A stretch of DNA of 64,000 bases from JBFGCT01 sp963825565 (GTDB lineage: Bacteria; Actinomycetota; Acidimicrobiia; Acidimicrobiales; Ilumatobacteraceae): positions 124,001-188,000 of the forward strand of contig CAWGTW010000008.1 in the NCBI GenBank assembly GCA_963825565.1, given 5' to 3'. The notes under the pieces were generated by a model. That model was not told the origin of the DNA. It did not search any database and worked only from the letters and a program-made list of their open reading frames with translations. The translations under genes and the position numbers were made by a program. Shown piece after piece: positions 41,204 to 50,211 of this stretch (its first letter is position 1; every line of letters starts with the position of its first letter).

Positions 41204-43146
41204 GATGCCACCTCCGAGTCGTTGCTGTTGTCGGCGGTCGCGCCGCCGGACGTGTCGTCGGTGAGCGAGGCGAGCGTCTGTTCGATCGCGTCCTCGATCT
41301 CGCGGGACTTGAACGGCAGGCCCTGCACCTTCGACAGCACCTGGGCGTCGACGAGGTACTTGCCGCGAATGACGGTCGTGAGCTGGCCGGCGTTGAGCTC
41401 GGGGACGATCACCCGCCGGTAGCGGTGGAGGATCTCGCCGAGATCCGGCGGCAGCGGGTTGAGGTGGACGAGGTGGGCCTTGGCGACCTTGTGGCCCGCC
41501 CGCCTCATGCGCTGCACCGCAGCGTCGATCGCCGCCCACGTCGATCCCCATCCCAACACCAAGACGTCGGCGTCGTCGTCGCCCTCGACGACCGTCGGCG
41601 GGATGTCGGCCGTGATCGCCTCGATCTTCGCCGCCCGCAGCCGGGTCATCCGCTCGTGGTTGTCCGGCGTGTAGTCGATGTTGCCGGCGCCGTCCTTCTT
41701 CTCGATGCCACCGACGCGGTGCATCAGGTGCGGCGTGCCCGGGATCGCCCACGGCCGGGCGAGCGTCGTCTCGTCGCGCAGGTAGGGCCAGAACACCTCG
41801 TTGCCGTCGGCATCGGTGTGGTTGAACTCGGTGGCGAACGGCACCGAGATGTCCGGGAGCGAGTCGAGATCGGGCAGCAGCCACGGTTCGGACCCGTTGG
41901 CCAGGTAGCCGTCGGACAGCAGGATCACCGGCGTGCGGTACTTGAGCGCGATGCGCACCGCCTCGATCGCAGCGTGGAAGCAGTGCGCCGGGCTGTACGC
42001 GGCGACAACGGGAAGCGGGGCCTCGCCGTGGCGCCCGAACAGGGCGATGTTCAGGTCCGACGCCTCGGTCTTGGTCGGCAGGCCGGTCGAGGGTCCGCCG
42101 CGCTGGATGTCGACGATCAGCAGCGGCAGCTCGACGGAGACCCCCAGCGAGATCGTCTCGCTCTTGAGGGCGAGGCCCGGCCCGCTCGTGGTCGTGACCC
42201 CGAGGTGGCCGGCGAACGCCGCACCGAGGGCCATGCCGACCGCGGCGATCTCGTCTTCGGCCTGCATCGTGCGGATACCGAAGTGCTTGTGCTTGGAGAG
42301 CTCGTGCAGGATGTCGCTGGCCGGCGTGATCGGGTACGAACCGAGCGTGACCGGGAGCTTGCCGAGCTGGCCGGCGGCGACGATCCCCCAGGCCAGCGCG
42401 GTGTTGCCGGTGACGCTCGTGTACTCGCCTGCGGGCAGCTTGGCCGGGCGCACCTCGAACCGGTGGCCGACCGCCTCGGTCGTCTCGCCGAAGTTGAACC
42501 CGGCGAGGAACGACGCCCGGTTGGCGGCCCGTACCTGCTCGTTCTTGGCGAACTGCTTGTCGATCCACTCGAGCGTCGGCTCGGTCGGGCGGGTGTACAT
42601 CCACGAGACCAGGCCGAGGGCGAACAGGTTCTTGGAGCGCTCGGCGTCGCGCGGCTTGACCCCGAGCGGGGCGCAGACCTCCTTGGTCAGGCTGGTCATC
42701 GGCACCCGCAGCAGCCGGTAGTGCGACAGGCTGCCGTTGTCGAGCGGGTTCTCGGTGTAGCCCGCCTTCTCCAGGTTGCGTTCCTCGAAGGCGTCCTCGT
42801 TGACGATCAGCGTGCCACCGGACTCGAGCCGGTGCAGTTCGGCCATCAGCGCCGCCGGGTTCATCGCGACCAGCACGTTGGGATCGTCGCCCGGCGTCGT
42901 GATGTCGTGGTCGGCGATGTTGACCTGGAACGCGGAGACCCCGCTGACCGAGCCTGCGGGGGCGCGGATCTCGGCCGGGAAGTCCGGCATCGTCGACAGG
43001 TCGTTGCCGAAGCCGGCACTCACCGACGTGAATCGGCTGCCGGTGAGCTGCATCCCGTCGCCGGAGTCGCCGGCGAAGCGGACGACGAGATGATCGAGGA
43101 CTCGATCGCCGTCGGCCCCGTCGGGCCGTTCGATCGTGTCGGTCAT
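41200..43146 (-). CDS. korA: 2-oxoacid:ferredoxin oxidoreductase, gamma-alpha fusion subunit
   Basis: A 648-residue fusion. The N-terminal gamma domain (about residues 1-190) has VVRFAGDSGDGMQLTG and TMPDFPAEIRAPAG. The alpha (pyrimidine) domain starts with NTALAWGIVAAGQLGKLPVT and includes LGSYPITPASDILHEL, DEIAAVGMALGAAFAGHLG, TSGPGLALKSETISLGVSVE and DIQRGGPSTGLPTKTEASDL, all diagnostic of KorA/PorA families. Gamma-alpha fusion is the usual actinobacterial arrangement. It precedes korB on the same strand with a GTGA overlap. Confidence 0.93.
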   Translation of the reverse strand: MTDTIERPDGADGDRVLDHLVVRFAGDSGDGMQLTGSRFTSVSAGFGNDLSTMPDFPAEIRAPAGSVSGVSAFQVNIADHDITTPGDDPNVLVAMNPAALMAELHRLESGGTLIVNEDAFEERNLEKAGYTENPLDNGSLSHYRLLRVPMTSLTKEVCAPLGVKPRDAERSKNLFALGLVSWMYTRPTEPTLEWIDKQFAKNEQVRAANRASFLAGFNFGETTEAVGHRFEVRPAKLPAGEYTSVTGNTALAWGIVAAGQLGKLPVTLGSYPITPASDILHELSKHKHFGIRTMQAEDEIAAVGMALGAAFAGHLGVTTTSGPGLALKSETISLGVSVELPLLIVDIQRGGPSTGLPTKTEASDLNIALFGRHGEAPLPVVAAYSPAHCFHAAIEAVRIALKYRTPVILLSDGYLANGSEPWLLPDLDSLPDISVPFATEFNHTDADGNEVFWPYLRDETTLARPWAIPGTPHLMHRVGGIEKKDGAGNIDYTPDNHERMTRLRAAKIEAITADIPPTVVEGDDDADVLVLGWGSTWAAIDAAVQRMRRAGHKVAKAHLVHLNPLPPDLGEILHRYRRVIVPELNAGQLTTVIRGKYLVDAQVLSKVQGLPFKSREIEDAIEQTLASLTDDTSGGATADNSNDSEVAS

Positions 43147-43286
43147 GTCTGTTCCCCCGTTTGGGTCGGTGGCGGGGCGTCCACCGCCGTCCCGCTCGAT
43201 CGCCCCGGCACCGTTGCAGGGACGTCTCGCCTACGAACCGTAGTGCCCGAATACCGGGAAGTGAGGGACGAAGGTCCACACTTTCG

Positions 43287-44811
43287 ATGATGTCCACCCC
43301 GTTCGTCGACGTCGCCCGGGTCTCGGACGCCGTCGCGGCGACCACCAAGCGCAACGACAAGGTGGCCGCGCTCGCCGCCGTGCTCGCCGGCCTCGCACCG
43401 GACGAGGTCCGGCCGGCGGTCGCGTTTCTGACCGGCACGACGACGCTCGGGCGCGTCGGCGTCGGCTGGTCGACGCTGTCGGAGGTCAGGGTTCCACCGG
43501 CGAGCGAGCCGACGCTCACCGTCGGCGACGTCGAGCGGGCGGTGCAGGTCTTGGCCGCGATGGCCGGCCAGGGCGTGATGGCCGCCCGCCGGGAGCGGTT
43601 GGCGGAGCTGCTCGGCGCCGCCACCGAGCCCGAGCAGCGGCTGCTGTACGGCATCCTCGCGCGGGGAACTGCGCCAGGGGGCGCTCGAAGGGGTGATGGC
43701 GACGGCGGTGGCGAAGGCGGCCGCAGTGCCGGTCGTCTCCGTCCGGCGGGCGGCGATGATGGCAGGCGACCTCGGGACCGCGGCCGCCGCCGCGCTCCGG
43801 GGTGGGCGCGCCGCGCTCGACGCGGTGTCGCTCGAACCGTTGCGCCCGGTCCAGCCGATGCTGGCGAGTGCCGCTGCGGACCTCGCCGAGGCGCTCGGCG
43901 AGGGAGGCCCGGCGTCGGTCGAGTGGAAGCTGGACGGGGCGCGCATCCAGGCCCATCGCCGGGGCGCCGAGGTCGGCCTCTTCACCCGCAACCTGAACGA
44001 CGTCACCGATCGCTTCCCCGGCGTCGTCGAGGTCGTGGCCGCGCTCCCCGGTGGCGACCTGGTCCTCGACGGCGAGGTGATGGGACTGCTCGACGACGGG
44101 TCGCCGCGGCGGTTCCAGGACACGATGGGCGACTTCGGGGCCGAGCGGGCGGCCGGGCGCGGGGAGGGGCTGCGGGCGTTCTTCTTCGACATCCTCTACT
44201 GCGATGGTGCCGCGGTGCACGACGAGCCGCTGTCGGTCCGCCGCGAGCTGCTGGCGGCGACGGTGCCCGAGCGTGCCCGGCTGCCGTCGATCGTCACCGC
44301 CGACCCGGCCGAAGCCGACGCGTTCCTCGCCGGTGCCGTGCGCGCCGGCCACGAGGGGGTGATGGTCAAGGACCTCGACCGGACCTACGAGGCCGGCCGG
44401 CGTGGCGCGGCGTGGCGCAAGGTCAAGCCGGTGCACACGTTCGACCTGGTCGTGCTCGCGGTCGAGTGGGGACACGGCCGGCGCACCGGATGGCTGTCCA
44501 ACCTCCACCTCGGCGCCAGGGCCGGCGGATCGGCGACCGAGTTCGTGATGGTCGGCAAGACGTTCAAGGGGTTGACCGACGAGCTCCTCCGGTGGCAGAC
44601 CGAGCGGTTCCTCGGGTTGGAGATCGGGCGCGAGGGCCACGTCGTGCACGTCCGGCCCGAGCAGGTCGTGGAGATCGCGGTCGACGGCGTACAGGTGTCG
44701 GCGCGCTACCCGGGCGGCGTGGCGTTGCGCTTCGCCCGGGTCCGCCGCTACCGCCCCGACAAGTCGCCGGCCGACGCCGACACGATCGACACGGTTCGGG
44801 AGCTGCTGTGA
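43287..44811 (+). pseudogene. ATP-dependent DNA ligase, broken by a one-base insertion
   Basis: The N-terminal domain (ATG 43287 or 43290, VDVARVSDAVAATTKRNDKV) ends in one frame at RLLYGILA. The rest continues in the next frame as GELRQGALEGVMATAVAKAA. Removing one C at about 43662 joins them into a 507-residue protein. The catalytic domain has the adenylation motif VEWKLDGARIQAHRRGAEV (K-x-D-G), GLFTRNLNDVT, DLVLDGEVMGL, FFFDILYCDG, HEGVMVKDLDRTYEAGRR and WRKVKPVHTFDLVVLA. This is an actinobacterial LigB-type ligase that seals nicks, usually non-essential beside NAD-dependent LigA. Probably a sequence error. Confidence 0.88.
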
Positions 44812-44828
44812 CGTGCCGTGTGCCATGC

Positions 44829-44857
44829 CCCTGTTCGGGGTCGGACTCCGAACAGGG
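44829..44857 (+). terminator. Hairpin after the ligase gene
   Basis: CCCTGTTCGG and CCGAACAGGG form a perfect 10-bp stem with a 9-base loop, 18 bases after the ligase stop. No U-tract follows, so if it terminates, it does so as an actinobacterial L-shaped (no-tract) hairpin. Confidence 0.5.
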
Positions 44858-44858
44858 T

Positions 44859-44913
44859 GCGGACCAGGCGCGGACCAGGCGCGGACCAGGCGCGGACCAG
44901 GCGCGGACCAGGG
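44859..44913 (+). repeat. 11-base tandem repeats (five copies)
   Basis: Five adjacent units of GCGGACCAGGC (last ending GGG) lie between the hairpin and the lipoprotein gene. They encode no evident gene and may vary in copy number; there is no CRISPR-like spacing. Confidence 0.9.
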
Positions 44914-44956
44914 AGCGGGCGGGGCATGGGCGGGATCAGGCCGTAGTGTCGGGGAC

Positions 44957-45124
44957 GTGAAGCGCAACGTCGCCGTGCTCGCGATCGTCGTGCTGGCGGC
45001 CGCCTGCACGGGCGGTGACGGCGGGAACCAGCGGCCGCTCGACCGGATCGACGGGCCGGCGACGGTCGACTCCGGATTCCTCGGCGACAACGGGTCCGAC
45101 GGGCGCTCCGAGCAGGGAGGGTAG
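44957..45124 (+). CDS. Small putative lipoprotein
   Basis: A 55-residue protein from GTG 44957. The signal peptide NVAVLAIVVLAAACTGGDGG contains a lipobox-like LAAAC, with Cys near residue 16. The mature part is about 38 residues, hydrophilic and disordered. Function unknown; the tdk start is 14 bases downstream, suggesting co-transcription with it. Confidence 0.6.
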   Translation: MKRNVAVLAIVVLAAACTGGDGGNQRPLDRIDGPATVDSGFLGDNGSDGRSEQGG

Positions 45125-45137
45125 GGTCCGGGGCCGC

Positions 45138-45740
45138 ATGGCAACGCTCCGTTTCAGCTTCGGCACGATGGGCTCCGGCAAGAGCACGGTCGCCCTCCAG
45201 ATCCACCACAATCTGACCAGTCGCGAGCTGTACGGGTTGTTGCTGACGACGCTCGATCGTGAAGGGCACCAGGTGACGAGCCGGCTCGGCGTCGCCGCGC
45301 CGGCGGTCGACGTGAGCCCCGACCTCGACCTGTACAAGCTGGCCGCCGACAACTGGCCGATCCACTACATGGTCTGCGACGAGGTCCAGTTCTACACGCC
45401 CGAGCAGTGCGACCAGCTCGCCCGGGTGGTCGACGACCTCGAGGTCGACGTGTACGCCTTCGGCCTCCTGACCGACTTCCGCGGCCTGCTCTTCGACGGC
45501 ACGCGGCGGATGCTGGAGATCGCCGACGACCACGAGCCGCTGCAGGTCGAGGCGCGCTGCTGGTGCGGTGCTCGGGCGACCCACAATGCGCGCGTCGTCA
45601 ACGGCGTCGTCACCTACGAGGGCGACACCGTCGTCGTCGGCGACACGTCCGACTCCGAGGATCAGCCGCTCTTCGGCGACACGGTCCGCTACGAGCTGCT
45701 CTGCCGCAACCACTTCCGCCACGCCGACCTCGGCGGCTGA
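45138..45740 (+). CDS. tdk: Thymidine kinase
   Basis: A 200-residue type II thymidine kinase phosphorylating thymidine for salvage. P-loop FGTMGSGKSTVALQI, DEVQFYTPEQCDQLARVVDD (Walker B/lid), YAFGLLTDFRGLLFDGT, and the zinc ribbon with CWCGARATHNARV and LLCRNHF are visible. Length is typical. A strong palindrome follows the stop. Confidence 0.93.
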   Translation: MATLRFSFGTMGSGKSTVALQIHHNLTSRELYGLLLTTLDREGHQVTSRLGVAAPAVDVSPDLDLYKLAADNWPIHYMVCDEVQFYTPEQCDQLARVVDDLEVDVYAFGLLTDFRGLLFDGTRRMLEIADDHEPLQVEARCWCGARATHNARVVNGVVTYEGDTVVVGDTSDSEDQPLFGDTVRYELLCRNHFRHADLGG

Positions 45741-45748
45741 GCGCGGAT

Positions 45749-45777
45749 TGACACCCGGTGTCAGACACCGGGTGTCA
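45749..45777. terminator. Perfect 14-bp palindrome after tdk (bidirectional terminator candidate)
   Basis: TGACACCCGGTGTC, one A, then GACACCGGGTGTCA are perfectly complementary and end at the stop codon of the convergent membrane-protein gene. Its core CGGTGTCAGACACCGG is the same as in the palindrome after the ABC gene at 40150. Confidence 0.65.
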
Positions 45778-46233
45778 TGCGGTGCGATCGGCGGCGCGGC
45801 ACAGCCAGGCGATGCCGGCGGCCATCGACATGCCCCCGAGGCGGAGGAAGACGCCGTCGATCTCACCGTCGTCATTGACATAGATGTTGACGATCGCCAC
45901 CGCACCGATGAACACCATCGTGATGGCGATGGCGGCGACGAGCCGGATCAGTGTGACCAGCCAGGGTTCGCGATCCTGCCCGGCGAGCCACGTGGCGGCG
46001 ACCGCGGCGGCGGCAGCCGGCGCGAGCACGACCAGGTTGGGCGGCAGCATCACGAACGACAGCACCTCGATCCGCTGGTCCCAGACGCCGAACGGCGACC
46101 CCGCCCCGCCGGTCGAGCGGACGCGCTCGAGCTGGAAGGCGAGGAACCCGAACGACCCCCCGAGCAGCAGCCAACCAGCGACGGTCAGGTGATGGACCAG
46201 CGCTGCGGTCCTGGCGCCGTCAGTCCCAGGCAC
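45775..46233 (-). CDS. Four-helix membrane protein, unknown
   Basis: A 152-residue protein. Four hydrophobic stretches are visible: HHLTVAGWLLLGGSFGFLAF, VLSFVMLPPNLVVLAPAAAAAV, LVTLIRLVAAIAITMVFIGA and a C-terminal GGMSMAAGIAWLC. The YVNDDGEIDGVFLRLGG loop between the last helices is charged. Family unknown. Its start overlaps the end of the P450 gene by 14 bases, so it may be co-transcribed with it. Confidence 0.65.
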   Translation of the reverse strand: MPGTDGARTAALVHHLTVAGWLLLGGSFGFLAFQLERVRSTGGAGSPFGVWDQRIEVLSFVMLPPNLVVLAPAAAAAVAATWLAGQDREPWLVTLIRLVAAIAITMVFIGAVAIVNIYVNDDGEIDGVFLRLGGMSMAAGIAWLCRAADRTA

Positions 46234-47476
46234 ACTCGAGCCGCTTGATCCCGTTGATGAAGTTGCTCTGCAGGTAGTCGGGCTCGCCGATGATCCGCAG
46301 CGACGGCATGCGGCGGCGGATCTCGTCGAACATGACCGTCATCTCCCGGCGGGCGAGGTTGGCGCCGAGGCAGAAGTGCGGCCCGCCGGCGCCGAACCCG
46401 ATCTGGGCCGGCTGGATCGGCCGGGTCACGTCGAACCGGTACGGGTCGTCGTACACCCGCTCGTCGCGATTTCCGGAGTTGTAGAACATGACGACCTTCT
46501 CGCCGGCGGCGATCGGCTGGCCGGCGATCTCGGTGTCGTCGGTCGCCGTGCGGCGGAAGTGGATCACCGGCGTCGCCCAGCGCACGATCTCCTCGACGGC
46601 GGTCCTGGCGTGCGTCTCGAAGTCGCCGAAGAGCAGGTCGCGCTGGTCGGGGTGGTCGGTCAGCGCCTTCATGCCGTGGCTGATCGCGTTGCGGGTCGTC
46701 TCGTTGCCGGCCACGACGAGCAGGATGAAGAACGACCCGAACTCCTGGGCGCTCAGTTGCTCGCCGTCGACCTCGGCGTTCATCATCACCGACGTGATGT
46801 CGTCGGTCGGGTTCGCCCGCCGCTCCTCGCCCAGCGCCTGGGCGTACATGAACATCTCCAGCGACTGCGTCATCAGGTCCTCGTACGAGGTGACGAAGTC
46901 CGGGTCGCCGACGCCGAGGATCGTGTTCGTCCAGGCGAAGATCTTGGCGTTGTCCTCGGTCGGGATTCCCATCATGTCGCAGATGATCTCCAGCGGCAGC
47001 GCGGCGGCGACGTGCTCGACGAAGTCGCACCGCTGGTCGGGGAACCGTTCGAGCAGCCGGTCGACGATCACCGCCGCCTTGTCGTGGACGTACCCCTCGA
47101 CGCGGCCGATCTCCCGGGGGGTGAACCCCTTGGACACGATCGTGCGCAGCCGGAAGTGCTTGGGGTCGTCCATGTTGATCATCGACCCGAAGAACTCGTT
47201 CATCTCCTGGGGCAGGTCGCCGATGTTGGAACCCTGACCCGAGCAGAAGAGCTTGGGATTGCGGCTGACGTGCCAGATGTCGTCGTGGCGGGTCAGCGCG
47301 TAGTAGCCGGCCCCGGGCGGGAACGGGAAGTCCTCGAGCAGCCGTTCCTCGTAGTGCACGAGCTCGGGCGTGTTGCGCAGCGTGAGGAACGCACCCTCGC
47401 GGACGTCGCGCGGGCCGGCCCAGAACTCGAGGTCGGACAGATCGAACGCATCGAGCGGCACAGGAGTGGGCGTCAT
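46220..47476 (-). CDS. Cytochrome P450
   Basis: A 418-residue bacterial P450. The I-helix motif VVAGNETTRNAISHGMKAL, the ExxR motif EEIVRWATP and the heme-binding loop GFGAGGPHFCLGANLARREM (Cys ligand) are intact. The N-terminus and HFRRTATDDTEIAGQPIAAG resemble actinobacterial CYP124/CYP125-type enzymes that oxidise sterol or branched lipid side chains; that is inference. It would need ferredoxin and a reductase, none adjacent. Divergent from the PIG-L gene by 29 bases, so the two share a promoter region. Confidence 0.93.
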   Translation of the reverse strand: MTPTPVPLDAFDLSDLEFWAGPRDVREGAFLTLRNTPELVHYEERLLEDFPFPPGAGYYALTRHDDIWHVSRNPKLFCSGQGSNIGDLPQEMNEFFGSMINMDDPKHFRLRTIVSKGFTPREIGRVEGYVHDKAAVIVDRLLERFPDQRCDFVEHVAAALPLEIICDMMGIPTEDNAKIFAWTNTILGVGDPDFVTSYEDLMTQSLEMFMYAQALGEERRANPTDDITSVMMNAEVDGEQLSAQEFGSFFILLVVAGNETTRNAISHGMKALTDHPDQRDLLFGDFETHARTAVEEIVRWATPVIHFRRTATDDTEIAGQPIAAGEKVVMFYNSGNRDERVYDDPYRFDVTRPIQPAQIGFGAGGPHFCLGANLARREMTVMFDEIRRRMPSLRIIGEPDYLQSNFINGIKRLECAWD

Positions 47477-47505
47477 GGCAGTGACTGTAGATACCGTGCA
47501 CGACC

Positions 47506-48222
47506 ATGATGCAGTTGACCGACATCGAACGGGTCCTCGTCGTGATGGCCCACCCCGACGACGTCGACTTCGGGGCCGCGGGGACGGTCGCCAACCTGAC
47601 CGACGCCGGGGTCGAGGTCGTCTACTGCCTCGTGACCGACGGCCAGGCCGGCGGCTTCGATCACACGATCCCGCGCGACGAGATGGCGTCGATCCGCCGG
47701 CAGGAGCAGACCAAGGCGGCCGCCGAGGTCGGCGTCACCGACCTGCGCTTCCTCGGCTACATGGACGGCACCGTCGAGGTCGGCCTCGAGTTGCGCCACG
47801 ACCTCAGCAGGGTGATCCGCGAGGTCCGCCCGCAGGTCGTGATCACCCAGATGCCGATCCGCAACCTGGCGTCGACCTACGGGTCGCACCCCGACCACAT
47901 CGCCACCGGCGAGGCGACGATGTGCGCGGTCTACCCCGACGCCCGCAACCCGTTCGCGTTCCCGGGCACGACGTGTGCCGAGCTCGAGGACTGGGCGGTC
48001 GACGAGGTGTGGATCGCATTCGGGCGCGACGGCGAGGATGTGGTCGACATCACCGCACAGCTCGAACGCAAGATCCGGGCGCTGCTCTGCCACGAGAGCC
48101 AGCACCGCGACCCCGAAGCCCTGGTCGAGCGGGTGCACGACTGGTGGAAGGGGATCGCCGCCGAGCACGGGCTGCCGGAGGGTTCGAGCGCGGAGTCGTT
48201 CCTGGTCGTCGATACACGCTGA
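47506..48222 (+). CDS. PIG-L/LmbE-family zinc deacetylase
   Basis: A 238-residue LmbE-like N-deacetylase. The zinc-binding motif VVMAHPDDVDFGAAGTVANL (HPDD) and SHPDHIATGEAT (HPDH) are intact, with QAGGFDHTIPRDEM between. Family members deacetylate glucosaminyl substrates, such as MshB in mycothiol synthesis; the true substrate cannot be assigned. It shares a short divergent region with the P450 gene. Confidence 0.88.
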   Translation: MMQLTDIERVLVVMAHPDDVDFGAAGTVANLTDAGVEVVYCLVTDGQAGGFDHTIPRDEMASIRRQEQTKAAAEVGVTDLRFLGYMDGTVEVGLELRHDLSRVIREVRPQVVITQMPIRNLASTYGSHPDHIATGEATMCAVYPDARNPFAFPGTTCAELEDWAVDEVWIAFGRDGEDVVDITAQLERKIRALLCHESQHRDPEALVERVHDWWKGIAAEHGLPEGSSAESFLVVDTR

Positions 48223-48251
48223 CCGCGATCCGGGGTTGTCTCAACTTCTCC

Positions 48252-48279
48252 TCAAGTTGCCGGCGGTGTCGGCCGATGA
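48252..48279 (+). promoter_or_regulatory. Sigma-28/WhiG-type promoter candidate
   Basis: TCAAGTT (48252-48258), 13 bases, then GCCGATGA (48272-48279) closely match the FliA/WhiG consensus (TAAAGTT-N11-GCCGATAA). The predicted start lies about 7 bases later, right at the GTG start of the next ORF, which would make that mRNA leaderless. A related TCAACTT lies upstream at 48241. Confidence 0.5.
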
Positions 48280-48285
48280 CGACCT

Positions 48286-48702
48286 GTGAGGTTCCCGATC
48301 ACGACCGACGTGCTCCGCCGCCGTCGTCGCCCGGTGGACACCGGCCTGATGCAGCACCGGCGCCGCCTCGACCTCGATGGGGGAGCGGCGTCGATGCCGA
48401 CGACCATGATCTCGATCGAGGTGCGGTACTTCGGCAACCTGACGCGCCGCCAGAAGCGGGCGCTGTGCGAGGACGTCATCCGCCGCACCGAGTTGCGCCT
48501 GCCCGAATTGCTCCGCGCCTCGGACGTCACCTACCGCGAGGGCCGGTCGCGGGTCTGCGTGCTGCTCCCCGACACGTCGCGGGAGGATGCCGAGATCGTG
48601 GTCGATCGGATGCGCCGGGCGATGGACCTCGAGCTGCTGCCGACGGTGGCGACGGTGGCGATCGAGGTCAGCACCTCCGGCGGGCCGTCCAAGCCCGCCT
48701 GA
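48286..48702 (+). CDS. Degenerate GGDEF-like small protein
   Basis: A 138-residue ORF from GTG 48286; an in-frame ATG at 48394 with GGGGGAG upstream would give 102 residues. The C-terminal half DVTYREGRSRVCVLLPDTSR followed by EDAEIVVDRMRRAMDLELL reads like the core of a GGDEF domain (RxGGDEFxVLLPDTxxxxA). The G-G-D-E-F signature is replaced by REGRSRV. No cyclase activity is expected; a c-di-GMP- or protein-binding role is possible. The sigma-28-type promoter suggests motility or sporulation-type control. Confidence 0.6.
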   Translation: MRFPITTDVLRRRRRPVDTGLMQHRRRLDLDGGAASMPTTMISIEVRYFGNLTRRQKRALCEDVIRRTELRLPELLRASDVTYREGRSRVCVLLPDTSREDAEIVVDRMRRAMDLELLPTVATVAIEVSTSGGPSKPA

Positions 48703-48790
48703 CCGGCCGCGCCGGCCGCGCCGCACGGCCCCGGTCGGGCCGCACGCTCCGGTTGGTTCTGGCTACCGGCCGGTAACTATCGTCGCAGCC

Positions 48791-49994
48791 ATGACCGAAG
48801 CAGTGATCGTCGCAACCGCCCGCAGCCCGATCGGGCGCGCCGTCAAGGGTTCGCTCGTCGACCTCCGTCCCGACGACATGTCGGCCCAGATCGTGCGGGC
48901 GCTGATGACCAAGGTGCCCGAGGTGCAGCGCGTCCGACGTCGAAGACCTGATCATGGGATGCGGGCAGCCGGCCGGGGAGGCGGGCTTCAACCTCGGGCG
49001 GATCGTCGCCGGCCTGGCGGGCCTCGACGACGTCCCCGGCGTGACGGTCAACCGCTACTGCTCCTCCAGCCTGCAGACGATCCGGATGGCAGCCCACGCG
49101 ATCAAGGCCGGCGAGGGCGACTGCTTCATCGCCGCCGGCGTCGAAGCGGTCAGCCGGTACGGCTCCGGTGCCAGCGACACCGCGCCGAACCCGATCTTCA
49201 AGGTGCCGGGTACCCGCACCGCACTTCGCGCCGAAGGCGGTCAACCCGACTGGACGCCGCCCGACGGGTTGCCCGACTTCTACATCGCGATGGGCCAGAC
49301 CGCGGAGAACGTCCGCGAGATCGAGCACGTCACTCGCGAGGAGATGGACGAGTTCGGTGCCCGCAGCCAGCAGCGCGCGGTCGCCGCGGTCGAGCGGGGC
49401 CACTTCGAGGGGGAGATCACCCCGCTGACCCTGCCCGACGGCACGGTCGTGTCGGCCGACGACGGACCCCGGCCCGGCACGACGGTCGAGAAGCTCGCCG
49501 GCTTGAAGCCGGTGTTCCGTCCCGACGGCGAGATCACCGCCGGCAACGCGTGCCCGCTGAACGACGGTGCGGCGGCCGTGATGGTGATGAGCGAGACGCG
49601 GGCCGCCGAGCTCGGGTTGAAGCCGCTGGCGCGCATCGTTTCGTCCGGCCTGAGCGGGCTCAACCCCGAGATCATGGGCCTCGGCCCGATCGATGCCAGC
49701 CGGCAGGCGATGAAGCGGGCCGGGATGAGCGCCGACGACATCGACCTCGTCGAGATCAACGAGGCGTTCGCCGCCCAGGTCATCCCGTCGGCCAAGCATC
49801 TCGGGTTCGGCCTCGACAAGGTCAACGTCAACGGTGGGGCGATCGCCCTCGGCCACCCGTTCGGCATGACCGGTGCGCGCATCATGACCACCCTGATCCA
49901 CAACCTGCAGACCGAGGACAAGACGATCGGCCTGGAGACGATGTGCGTCGGCGGCGGTCAGGGCATGGCGATGATCGTCGAACGCCTGAGCTGA
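48791..49994 (+). pseudogene. Thiolase (acetyl-CoA acetyltransferase family), broken by a one-base insertion
   Basis: ATG 48791 begins TEAVIVATARSPIGRAVKGS. The frame breaks after KVPEVQ; one base fewer at about 48929 gives ASDVEDLIMGCGQPAGEAGF and a 400-residue protein. The catalytic Cys is in NRYCSSSLQTIRMAAHAIKAG. NEAFAAQVIPSAKHLG, NVNGGAIALGHPFGMTGARI (catalytic His) and the CVGGGQGMAMIVERLS end (second Cys) are intact. It condenses or cleaves 3-ketoacyl-CoA. Substrate range unknown. It fits the enoyl-CoA hydratase at the window start as fatty-acid or aromatic catabolism. Likely a sequence error. Confidence 0.9.
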
Positions 49995-50065
49995 GGCCCG
50001 CCGACCCGGTCCCACCCATCCGCCCGATCCGGTCCGCCCGATCCGGTCCGCCCGCCCCCAGCACG

Positions 50066-50176
50066 TTTGTGTGACCGAATACGCCGTGGTTCGCGATGTT
50101 CGGTCACACAGATCGCGGGGCCGACGATTTGTGTGACCGAATACGTCGGACGTCGCGACGTTCGGTCACACAGATT
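50066..50176. repeat. Duplicated long palindromic element (REP/MITE-like)
   Basis: Two copies, about 50066-50113 and 50128-50176, each have TTTGTGTGACCGAAT at the left and TTCGGTCACACAGAT-type sequence at the right, so each is an interrupted palindrome with a 12-13-bp stem (TGTGTGACCGAA/TTCGGTCACACA). The loops (about 20 bases) differ between copies. They sit in the 200-base gap between the thiolase and a hypothetical gene. Mobile palindromic repeat or repressor-binding element is possible. Confidence 0.75.
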
Positions 50177-50211
50177 CCGGCTCGGAATGTCTGTGAGCGC
50201 CGCGCCGACGC

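Noticed and set aside
40158..41422. Long frame antisense to korB as an extension of the ABC gene
   Set aside because: The ABC protein ends at 40151 in the restored frame; the continuation is an artefact of the frameshift.
44859..44913. Tandem repeats as a CRISPR array
   Set aside because: Units are only 11 bases and contiguous without spacers; no cas genes are nearby.
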